Source: Treponema sp. (GTDB lineage: Bacteria > Spirochaetota > Spirochaetia > Treponematales > Breznakiellaceae). From it: DNA of 16,621 nt. Where the stretch lies: positions 1 through 16,621 of the forward strand of contig JAIRZS010000266.1 in the NCBI GenBank assembly GCA_031267115.1, written 5' to 3'. The notes beneath the pieces are model-generated. The model was not told the origin of the DNA. It was given only the letters and a program-made list of their open reading frames with translations, and made no database searches. This document shows, one piece after another, positions 1-5,625 of the stretch. Numbering within the stretch: the stretch's first letter is position 1; each line of letters starts with the position of its first letter. The position numbers and the translations under genes were made by a program.

Positions 1-382
1 CCGTCCCGCTAAAATCGCCGGGGACAAGCTTTTCCGCCACAATGGCGTCTTCCCTGGCGGTAATGTAATCGGTATTAATAATCGAGGTTATGCTCCCGGC
101 AATATCAAATTCCTCAACCCTGGCAACATAGTCCTTGATTCTGTTCAAAAAGGGGCCGTCAAACACAGTGCCGTATTTTCTCTCAAGGCCGACAAGCACA
201 AAGAAAGTGCTGCCGAAAGTATCGTTGATCCGGTTAGAAACCAAAAGGGCGGGATCGCCGGCGGGCACAAAACGCAGATTATTGTTGTCCAGTTCCGCCC
301 GGGGGAGCTGGAACGCAAAAAAAACCGTTATAAGGCTGATAAAAAAGACAATAAGCCAGGGATGTTTAAAAAATCTCTCCAT
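1..382 (-). CDS. RND/MMPL-family exporter, N-terminal part (cut by window start)
   Basis: The minus strand is open from an ATG at 382 to the window edge (127 codons), with an in-frame TAA directly before the ATG, which fixes the start. The protein begins MERFFKHPWLIVFFISLITV, a short basic N-terminus followed by one hydrophobic membrane segment (about residues 8-24). A soluble periplasmic-type stretch follows with the LDNNNLRF motif, which resembles the beginning of hydrophobe/amphiphile efflux-3 (RND superfamily) proteins common in spirochaetes. Known members are inner-membrane transporters with twelve membrane segments; only the first segment is visible here, so the substrate cannot be judged. 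A near-consensus promoter lies just upstream (406-434). There is no strong Shine-Dalgarno, only a weak GAG before the ATG. The family call is fairly safe at superfamily level, less so at subfamily level. Confidence 0.75.
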   Translation of the reverse strand, partial: MERFFKHPWLIVFFISLITVFFAFQLPRAELDNNNLRFVPAGDPALLVSNRINDTFGSTFFVLVGLERKYGTVFDGPFLNRIKDYVARVEEFDIAGSITSIINTDYITAREDAIVAEKLVPGDFSGT

Positions 383-405
383 TTATCTCGGTTACCCTAT
401 CCTAT

Positions 406-434
406 ATCATAAGGCGGCCTCCCGGGCCTGTCAA
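406..434 (-). promoter_or_regulatory. Sigma-70-type promoter for the RND exporter gene
   Basis: On the minus strand TTGACA (434-429) is followed by exactly 17 bases and then TATGAT (411-406), a near-perfect housekeeping promoter. It predicts a transcript start near 399 and a leader of about 17 bases. Two CCCGGG palindromes (421-426 and 438-443) flank the -35 box and could be an operator; that part is inference. Confidence 0.7.
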
Positions 435-460
435 ATTCCCGGGCAGGCGGTTTTGGTTTT

Positions 461-580
461 GGGCGCATCCGCGGGCCGTCCTGCCCATAGGGCAGGACGG
501 CCCGCGGACCGGGCTTTACGCTTGTATCTTTTTTGCCAAAGGCAAAAAAGGATACCGCTGCAATCCCTTGCGCGTTCCGT
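461..580 (-). repeat. Modular hairpin repeat, copy 1
   Basis: This copy is bounded by GGGCGCATCCG and AATCCCTTGCGCGTTCCG. It contains a perfect 18-bp stem (469-486 with 490-507, loop ATA), then the constant block CGGACCGGGCTTTACGCTTG, then a 9-bp stem TTTTTTGCC/GGCAAAAAA (529-549, loop AAA). The same element recurs inverted at 5412-5530 and in a diverged form at 15638-15770. Open frames running through it are by-products of the repeat. The rest of the 383-827 gap holds the two promoters listed here; I see no gene in it. Confidence 0.85.
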
Positions 581-679
581 ACAGGGGCTTCTCCCGCCAA
601 TATGTTCCGCAAATAAGCGGCATAAAATCGATTTTCTTCGTCTATTCTGCCTCATGCCGGGGCCGGGAAAGAGATCCCG

Positions 680-708
680 TTGACGAATCATACGGATATT
701 TGTATTTT
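680..708 (+). promoter_or_regulatory. Candidate promoter of the methyltransferase/corrinoid cluster
   Basis: TTGACG (680-685), a 17-base spacer and TATTTT (703-708) resemble a sigma-70 promoter. A start near 715 would give a leader of about 113 bases before the ATG at 828. The leader has short hairpins (for example AGAC/GTCT at 762-781), but I do not recognise a cobalamin riboswitch in it. Confidence 0.45.
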
Positions 709-729
709 TACTACAAAATGTAGGAAAAA
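705..729 (+). promoter_or_regulatory. Operator-like palindrome over the -10/start site
   Basis: TTTTTACTACA and TGTAGGAAAAA are inverted repeats around AAA, with 10 of 11 positions paired. The palindrome overlaps the proposed -10 box and transcript start of the methyltransferase gene, where a repressor would block initiation. The binding protein is unknown. Confidence 0.35.
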
Positions 730-827
730 AGTTATATTTTTCATTTAATTTGTACATTTACAGACGATCGATGCGAAGTCTACAATGGAAAAACAAATGC
801 GGTTTTGCATCCTTAAGGAGGTTAATA

Positions 828-1646
828 ATGATTATAATCGGGGAAAAGATCAACGGCTCAATCCCCTCTATGTCCAAGGCAATCGCCGAAAAAAACGAGG
901 ACCATATCAAGAATTTGGCGGAAAAGCAGTCCGCCGCGGGGGCCACTTTTATCGATGTCTGCGCCTCCGTCGATCCGGCCCAGGAGCTTGAAACCCTGCA
1001 CTGGCTTATCGATCTGGTCCAGGGCGTAACCGACACCCCTGTCGCCATAGACAGCCCCAACGCCAAGACCTGCGCGGAGGCGGTTAAATTCTGCAAGAGG
1101 CCGGGGCTTATCAATTCGGTCTCCATGGAAGGCGACAAGATCGAGCAGGTTTTCCCGGTTATCGCCGACACCAAGTGGGAATGCGTCGCCCTGCTCTGCG
1201 ACGACACGGAAATTTCCAAAACAATAGAAAAGCGGCTCCAGGTATTCGAACGCATCATGGCGAAGGCAAAGGAATACAAAATCGAGCCCAAGCGGCTCCA
1301 CATCGACCCGCTGGTCCAGATGCTCTGCACTTCTGAAGACGGCATAGAGTCAATTACCGGGGCCATGAGGACCATCAAGAAGCAATACCCCTCGATCCAT
1401 ATTACCGGCGGGGCCAGCAACATCTCATTCAACCTTCCGGCCCGCAAATACGTCAACCAGGGGTTTATCATTCTTTCCATGGCGGCCGGTATGGACAGCG
1501 CCATCCTGGACCCGCTGAACAAGGACATGATGGGCCTTATTTACGCGGCGGAAGCCCTGCTGGGACAGGACGATTTCTGCATGGAGTATATCAGCGCGTT
1601 CCGCGAGGGCATATTCGGCGGCGACGCCAAACCCAGGGCGAGCTAA
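828..1646 (+). CDS. Methyltetrahydrofolate:corrinoid methyltransferase (pterin-binding family)
   Basis: This 272-residue protein is of the AcsE/MtgA/MtvA type, which moves a methyl group between tetrahydrofolate and the cobalt of a corrinoid protein in the cytoplasm. The ATG at 828 is chosen because AAGGAGG lies six bases upstream (815-821) and because MIIIGEKING is the family's usual N-terminus; the frame stays open further upstream, but without a ribosome site. Visible residues fall almost exactly where the Moorella methyltransferase has its pterin-binding residues: Asp75 (AIDSPN), Asn96 (INSVS), Asp160 (HIDP) and Asn198 (GGASNISFNLP). The length matches the family (about 260-275). The cognate corrinoid protein gene follows after 116 bases. 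There is no CO dehydrogenase/acetyl-CoA synthase or CFeSP gene next to it, so it more likely serves a methylated-substrate pathway (glycine betaine or methoxylated compounds, MtgA-like) than acetyl-CoA synthesis; that is inferred from context. Confidence 0.9.
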   Translation: MIIIGEKINGSIPSMSKAIAEKNEDHIKNLAEKQSAAGATFIDVCASVDPAQELETLHWLIDLVQGVTDTPVAIDSPNAKTCAEAVKFCKRPGLINSVSMEGDKIEQVFPVIADTKWECVALLCDDTEISKTIEKRLQVFERIMAKAKEYKIEPKRLHIDPLVQMLCTSEDGIESITGAMRTIKKQYPSIHITGGASNISFNLPARKYVNQGFIILSMAAGMDSAILDPLNKDMMGLIYAAEALLGQDDFCMEYISAFREGIFGGDAKPRAS

Positions 1647-1762
1647 TTCGTAAACCGGGATATTCCGGTTTTATTGAATCGCCGCGCCCTTAAAATTCAA
1701 GGCGTTAATACACAAAAGTTTTTTGTGTTTATTGATTTAATGTTTGTCAAGGAGAATTTGGT
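1647..1762 (+). other. Intergenic spacer with two small hairpins
   Basis: AAACCGG/CCGGTTT (1652-1671) directly after the methyltransferase stop is followed by a short T-rich stretch and could be a weak terminator or a 3' processing stem. ACACAAAA/TTTTGTGT (1710-1728, loop GTT) is an 8-bp perfect palindrome shortly before the corrinoid gene and could be an operator or an mRNA stem. I see no convincing -35 box, so co-transcription of both genes remains the simplest reading. Confidence 0.35.
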
Positions 1763-2401
1763 ATGGGTAAGCTAGAAGAAATTGCCGAGGCGATAGAAGG
1801 CGGAAAATCAAAAATCATCGCGGGCCTTGTAGAGGAGGCTCTGGCCGAAGGGGTTGATCCCCTCAGGATTCTGAACGAAGCCATGATCGCCACCATGGGC
1901 AATGTAGGCGAGAAATTCAAAAAAGCCGAGATTTTTGTCCCCGAAATGCTGGTCGCGGCCCGGGCCATGAAGAAGGGCGTAGAGGTCCTCAAGCCGAAAC
2001 TGGCCGCCGGCGCCGCTACCGCCGCGGGCAAGTGCATAATCGGGACTGTGTCCGGCGACCTTCACGACATTGGCAAAAACCTGGTCGGCATGATGATCGA
2101 AAGCGCGGGTTTTGAAGTTATCGATCTGGGGGTGGACGTGCCCGTTGACAAATTTATCGAAACCCTCAAGGCAAACCCGGACACCAAGGTTGTCGCGGTA
2201 TCCGCCCTTCTGACCACTACAATGCCCGCCATGAAAGACACGGTAGCGGCGATAAAGGCTTCGGGGCTTGGCGGGGGGTTCAAGGTTATTGTAGGCGGCG
2301 CGCCCATCACCCAGGATTACGCCAACCAGATCGGCGCCGACGCTTATGCCCCCGACGCGGCAAGCGCGGCGGTAGTCGCCAAGCAGCTGGCCGCCGCCTA
2401 G
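1763..2401 (+). CDS. Corrinoid (cobalamin-binding) methyl-carrier protein
   Basis: This 212-residue protein matches the small MtbC/MttC/MtgC-type corrinoid proteins in length and layout. A helical N-terminal cap (about residues 1-85) ends in a Lys/Ala-rich linker. A B12-binding Rossmann-type domain (about 88-212) carries the base-off/His-on signature D99-L-H101-D-I-G104, then SALLTTTMP (147-155) and GGAP (179-181). His101 is the expected lower axial cobalt ligand. It should accept a methyl group from a substrate-specific methyltransferase and pass it to the neighbouring tetrahydrofolate methyltransferase, or the reverse. The start is supported by AAGGAG (1749-1754) eight bases upstream. No substrate-specific methyltransferase (MttB/MtgB-like) and no reductive activator (RamA/RACo) is encoded in the window, so the substrate is open. 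Confidence 0.93.
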   Translation: MGKLEEIAEAIEGGKSKIIAGLVEEALAEGVDPLRILNEAMIATMGNVGEKFKKAEIFVPEMLVAARAMKKGVEVLKPKLAAGAATAAGKCIIGTVSGDLHDIGKNLVGMMIESAGFEVIDLGVDVPVDKFIETLKANPDTKVVAVSALLTTTMPAMKDTVAAIKASGLGGGFKVIVGGAPITQDYANQIGADAYAPDAASAAVVAKQLAAA

Positions 2402-2447
2402 CAGTTTTTTTTAAGTAAAGAAGAGTTTTGTTCTAATTTAAAAAAGG

Positions 2448-2492
2448 CCGCTGCGGCAACGCGGTTTTGCTGCCGCCGCGGTTAATTTTTTT
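2448..2492 (+). terminator. Probable intrinsic terminator/attenuator after the corrinoid gene
   Basis: CCGCTGCGGCA (2448-2458) pairs with TGCCGCCGCGG (2471-2481) with one mismatch, and the stem is followed by TTAATTTTTTT. It sits 46 bases after the corrinoid stop and 42 before the next ATG. It could therefore end the two-gene transcript or lower expression of the downstream DUF2284 gene. Confidence 0.55.
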
Positions 2493-2534
2493 CGCCGGAC
2501 GCCTGGCCGGCCGCTGCGGCGCAGAGAGGGACAC

Positions 2535-3077
2535 ATGGCTGATACTATCGACACGGTAAAAGAACTGGCCCGGGAGTGCGGTTTTTCCCAGACAGGGCCG
2601 CTGGACGTTTCCACCGTCCAGGTACGGACAGAGGTGCGCGACGCCTGCGCTGAAAACAAATGCGGGGCTTACGGGACAAGGTGGTCGTGCCCTCCGGGCT
2701 GCGGCACTCTGGAAGAATGCGAGGCGCGTTTGAAAAAGTACAAACGGGGCCTGATTCTCCAGACCACAGGGGCTCTGGAAGACGCCCTGGACGGGGAGTC
2801 GATGATGGAAATCTCCCAGAACCACCGCCGGCACCTGGAAGACTTCGGCGACAAACTCCGCGAGCTTTTCCCGGAAGCCATGCTCCTGGGGGCGGGGGCC
2901 TGCAAACGCTGCGAGAAATGCAGCTACCCGGATTCCCCCTGCCGCTTTCCCGGCAAGATGCTTGCCTCCATGGAAGCTATGGGGATGGTGGTAAGCGATG
3001 TGTGCAAGGCCAACGGGCTTCCCTACTACTACGGTCCCAACACCATGACCTATGTTGGCTGCGTGCTGGTAGAATAG
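2535..3077 (+). CDS. DUF2284-family cysteine-rich putative metal-binding protein
   Basis: This 180-residue protein has twelve cysteines (15, 38, 43, 52, 56, 62, 123, 126, 129, 136, 157, 176). They form two clusters: C-x4-C-x8-C-x3-C (NKCGAYGTRWSCPPGC, residues 41-56) and C-x2-C-x2-C-x6-C (CKRCEKCSYPDSPC, 123-136). The second looks ferredoxin-like and suggests an iron-sulphur cluster. The pattern and the C-terminal YYYGPNTMTYVGCVL fit DUF2284, whose biochemical role I do not know. From memory, such genes often sit beside corrinoid methyltransferase genes, so a redox or corrinoid-maintenance role is a reasonable guess, no more. GAGAGGG (2524-2530) is a usable ribosome site. A terminator-like hairpin separates it from the corrinoid gene, so it may be only partly co-transcribed. 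It converges on the ATPase gene with a 20-base gap. Confidence 0.8.
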   Translation: MADTIDTVKELARECGFSQTGPLDVSTVQVRTEVRDACAENKCGAYGTRWSCPPGCGTLEECEARLKKYKRGLILQTTGALEDALDGESMMEISQNHRRHLEDFGDKLRELFPEAMLLGAGACKRCEKCSYPDSPCRFPGKMLASMEAMGMVVSDVCKANGLPYYYGPNTMTYVGCVLVE

Positions 3078-3097
3078 AGCCGGGAAGCCGGAGCCGC

Positions 3098-4831
3098 TTA
3101 TGCCGGGCTAAAGCCTATCGCGCGGCTTTCTTTGCCGCGCGCCTCGTCCCTGCAAAGCGGGAGCAGGGTTTCAAGGGACGGCTCAATCCCGGTGAGAACC
3201 GCGTCCACCGTAAACCTGCGCACTACATTTTCTATCTGGCCGCCTGACAAATCAAAACGCGAAGCCAGCGTTTCCGTGTCCGCGCGCGGAAGTTCCGGCA
3301 GCATGGAAAACCAGATAGAAGCGCGGGCGGCGGGATTGGGTTTTTCAAATTCTATCTTGTAGAGGAAGCGCCGGTCAAACGCGCCGTCCATGTTCTTTGT
3401 CAGATTAGTGGTCGCGATCAGAATCCCGTCGAGGTTTTCCATTTCCTGAAGTATGATATTCTGCATGGTGTTTTCCATGCGGTCCACGGCGCGGCTTGAG
3501 CCGGTAAATTCAATCCGCTTGCCGATTACCGCGTCGGCCTCGTTGAAGAAGAGAATCGGGGCCCTGCCGGACGCGGAAACGGAATTCCTGTAGTTGTCGA
3601 AAACAGCTTTCATATGCTTCTCCGTCTCCCCCACGTACATCCCCTTTATCGAGGAAATGTCCACCGCCATGATGTTTCTCTGCGTTTCCCTGGCAATCTG
3701 GTAGACGGTTTCCGTTTTCCCCGTACCCGGCCCGCCGGAAAAAAGGCAGGCAAAACCCCGCCTCATGCTGTGATCCTCAAGCCTTTTCCGGATTTTCCCG
3801 AAATTTTCCTCCTGCAAAAGCGAACCCAGCTCGGCAATACGGCCCGCCTCCTCTTTGTTGTAAAAGAGTTTCTTTTGAGGGATCGAATCCCAGAGCGTAA
3901 GGCCTTTGCTGCCCCTTGCCTTGAATTCCTTCAGGTTCAGCTCGACGAGCAGTTCCTTTTTCGCTTTGTCCGTAAGCCTGAAAGATTCCCTGTTTACAAA
4001 CCCGTCGTCCTCGGTGTTCTCGACAAATTTCGCGTCGACAAGTATATGATCCCCGTCCCGGAATTCGCGGTACGCCATCCTGGCCCGCGACTTCTTGTCG
4101 TAGAGGAATTCAATGTCATGGAAACCGATATTGTCGTCCTGGTTGTTCACATAGAGATGGCAAAAACAGAGCAGGATAACAGCCGCTTCGGAGGAGAAAT
4201 TAAAGCTCATTATTTTCCGGCAGAAGAGGAGCTGCGCGTTGTTTTCAACCAGTTCCAGAACTTCCTTCCGGAGCGTCTCGCAGCTTATCTCGTCGTCCTC
4301 GAGCTGATCAAAAAGTTCCTCCAGCACGCCGAAAAATTCGTCGATGCTGATGTCCTTCCGGGCCTCGCGGACAAATTCGTCTTTTTTCCTCAGGGTATTC
4401 ACCACTTCCATAGGTATCCTGAAAACGGAATTTTCCCTGCCCAGTTTTACTTCGACAAGTTTTTTCTTTTGCAGCTCTTCCAGGTCGTTCATGTAGTGCA
4501 GCAGTTTTATCGGCGTACACCTTAACAGTTTTGCCAGATCGTCGTGATCCATGGATTTGTTGTTGTAGCTGCCGAACAGCAGGGAAAACAGCACCGTCTG
4601 CATGGGGGTAATGGCGAGCCGGTCCGCCACTATATTGATGCGCGGCTGGGCCTTCTGCAAGAGGACGCTGTTGATCCCGATTGCCTCGGCATATTCTATG
4701 ATCTTTTCGATATGCTCAAGCGTCGTAAAGTACCTGGGTTCAAGCTCTTCCTTTGTAAAGTCAAGAAGAGTTTCCGTTTTTCCTGTTTCACAGGAATTCC
4801 ACAATTCATTCCCGGTTGTTAAGCAATCCAT
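3098..4831 (-). CDS. AAA-family ATPase with an N-terminal helical/winged-helix-like region
   Basis: This 577-residue soluble protein has a C-terminal AAA module: Walker A GGPGTGKT (366-373), Walker B-like PILFFNEAD (425-433), sensor 1 in ATTN (473-476), arginine-finger region GAFDRRF (483-489) and sensor 2 SGGQIENVVRR (529-539). About 350 N-terminal residues precede it, with a stretch near 95-130 resembling a winged helix (DDLAKLLRCTPIKLLHYMND) and many acidic and Lys-rich helices. The usual Walker B Asp-Glu is Asn-Glu here. The ATPase part is closest to single-domain SpoVK/FtsH-like AAA proteins; target and function are unknown. I prefer the ATG at 4831 (AGGCGGG three bases before it) over a GTG at 4915 with no ribosome site. 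No partner gene is adjacent, and the 794-base upstream gap is full of repeats. Confidence 0.85.
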   Translation of the reverse strand: MDCLTTGNELWNSCETGKTETLLDFTKEELEPRYFTTLEHIEKIIEYAEAIGINSVLLQKAQPRINIVADRLAITPMQTVLFSLLFGSYNNKSMDHDDLAKLLRCTPIKLLHYMNDLEELQKKKLVEVKLGRENSVFRIPMEVVNTLRKKDEFVREARKDISIDEFFGVLEELFDQLEDDEISCETLRKEVLELVENNAQLLFCRKIMSFNFSSEAAVILLCFCHLYVNNQDDNIGFHDIEFLYDKKSRARMAYREFRDGDHILVDAKFVENTEDDGFVNRESFRLTDKAKKELLVELNLKEFKARGSKGLTLWDSIPQKKLFYNKEEAGRIAELGSLLQEENFGKIRKRLEDHSMRRGFACLFSGGPGTGKTETVYQIARETQRNIMAVDISSIKGMYVGETEKHMKAVFDNYRNSVSASGRAPILFFNEADAVIGKRIEFTGSSRAVDRMENTMQNIILQEMENLDGILIATTNLTKNMDGAFDRRFLYKIEFEKPNPAARASIWFSMLPELPRADTETLASRFDLSGGQIENVVRRFTVDAVLTGIEPSLETLLPLCRDEARGKESRAIGFSPA

Positions 4832-5121
4832 ATACCCGCCTAATATTCCTACCGCAACTGAAATCTCAGGGCATTGGGCTTGCCCGGCAACCCGGCCGGC
4901 TGTCTCGCAAGCCACAAAATACCCTGAACCATGGAAAACCCCGCCGCCTTCAAAGGCCGGCCTCTGAAAACGCGGTTTTGGAAAAGCCTCCTCTAATATA
5001 AATTTTCTGGTCTGTCATATAATGATGTATCAATTCCTTTTATAAATTATTTGGCCATTTTACGCGCAAAACGCGGCAAACCCCAGGGATGATTAGGCTA
5101 AAAAAGCATTTAGCCTTCTTT

Positions 5122-5158
5122 CTTCTGCTTCTTTTGACTTATTCGACTTTGCGGTAAA
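5122..5158 (-). repeat. ACCGCAAAGTCGAA-type short repeat, copy a
   Basis: Read on the minus strand it is TTTACCGCAAAGTCGAATAA followed by GTCAAAAGAAGCAGAAG, an internally periodic AAGTCRAA sequence. Five further copies lie at 10181, 11103, 11155 (inverted), 16021 and 16178. Confidence 0.85.
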
Positions 5159-5189
5159 TTTCCAAAGCGTTTTTTTTGGCCTAATTAGA

Positions 5190-5305
5190 GTCTGTCCATA
5201 ATGTAGACACATTATGGACAGACCTCCTTGAAAACCGCATTTTCGCAGCCTTTAGGCGAGAAAATGCAAGGTCTGTCCACAAAGTAACCGACTTTGTGGA
5301 CAGAC
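5190..5305. repeat. Triple-hairpin element, copy 1
   Basis: Three consecutive stem-loops are present. The first has perfect 15-bp arms GTCTGTCCATAATGT/ACATTATGGACAGAC (5190-5223, loop AGAC). The second is GCATTTTCGC/GCGAGAAAATGC (5237-5267, one bulge). The third has perfect 15-bp arms GTCTGTCCACAAAGT/ACTTTGTGGACAGAC (5271-5305, loop AACCG). The outer hairpins share GTCTGTCCA but have different inner arms. A related trio, with the same AACCG loop in the third hairpin, is at 10061-10179. Confidence 0.8.
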
Positions 5306-5411
5306 ACTAATTCACCATCCGGCAGGTTTCCGGAGGCTCCCCTTATTATATAAGCAAAATTTGTGCCATATTCAATAAATGCCGAAAATATTTTCCATAT
5401 TTTTAAAGCTG

Positions 5412-5530
5412 CGGAACGCGCAAGGGATTGAAGCGGTATCCTTTTTTGCCGGAGGCAAAAAAGATACAAGCGTAAAGCCCGGTCCGGGCGCCGTCCTGCC
5501 CTGCGGGCAGGTTGGCGCGCGGATGCGCCC
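5412..5530 (+). repeat. Modular hairpin repeat, copy 2 (inverted relative to copy 1)
   Basis: Most of this 119-base stretch matches the reverse complement of 461-580. Differences concentrate in the stem-loops: the loop of TTTTTTGCC/GGCAAAAAA is GGA here (5442-5462), and the larger hairpin is GCGCC-gt-CCTGCCC / GGGCAGG-tt-GGCGC (5488-5518, loop TGC). One stem position has exchanged G:C for C:G relative to copy 1; three others became mismatches. It ends 95 bases before the rtcR start. Confidence 0.85.
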
Positions 5531-5568
5531 AGAATATGAAAAACAAGACGATGCTAATTGCTATACGT

Positions 5569-5596
5569 TTGCCCTGATTCAGGGCGGGGCTATATG
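5569..5596 (+). promoter_or_regulatory. Candidate rtcR promoter with a palindrome in the spacer
   Basis: TTGCCC (5569-5574), 16 bases and TATATG (5591-5596) form a moderate promoter. The palindrome GCCCTG-ATT-CAGGGC (5571-5585) lies between the boxes and could be an operator. The predicted transcript start (about 5603) is within 25 bases of either possible start codon (5608 or 5626). Confidence 0.3.
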
Positions 5597-5625
5597 TTTT
5601 TATAACTATGCTATATGATATTATA

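Larger units (their letters stand above)
4832..5625. other. Repeat-rich intergenic region between the ATPase and rtcR
   Basis: I find no convincing gene here. From left to right it holds the shared 15-mer GATTAGGCTAAAAAA (from 5091), which recurs at 10031, leading into a hairpin AGGCTAAA/TTTAGCCT (about 5096-5117). The ACCGCAAAGTCG-type repeat follows in reverse, then the triple-hairpin element, a hairpin-repeat copy, and an AT-rich promoter region before rtcR. Short frames such as 5212-5469 (-) and 5379-5618 (+) run through repeats and have no recognisable protein content. Confidence 0.7.

Noticed and set aside
135..683. 182-residue plus-strand open frame
   Set aside because: It lies antisense to the RND exporter N-terminus, then runs through the hairpin repeat; no protein-like motif.
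715..827. Cobalamin riboswitch in the leader of the methyltransferase gene
   Set aside because: The leader is short and AT-rich and I could not find the conserved cobalamin core; only small hairpins are present.
3614..4525. 303-residue plus-strand open frame
   Set aside because: Antisense of the AAA ATPase gene, which has a full set of motifs in the other frame.
4832..4915. 28-residue N-terminal extension of the AAA ATPase from a GTG at 4915
   Set aside because: No ribosome site before the GTG, and the extension has no recognisable features; the ATG at 4831 has AGGCGGG before it.
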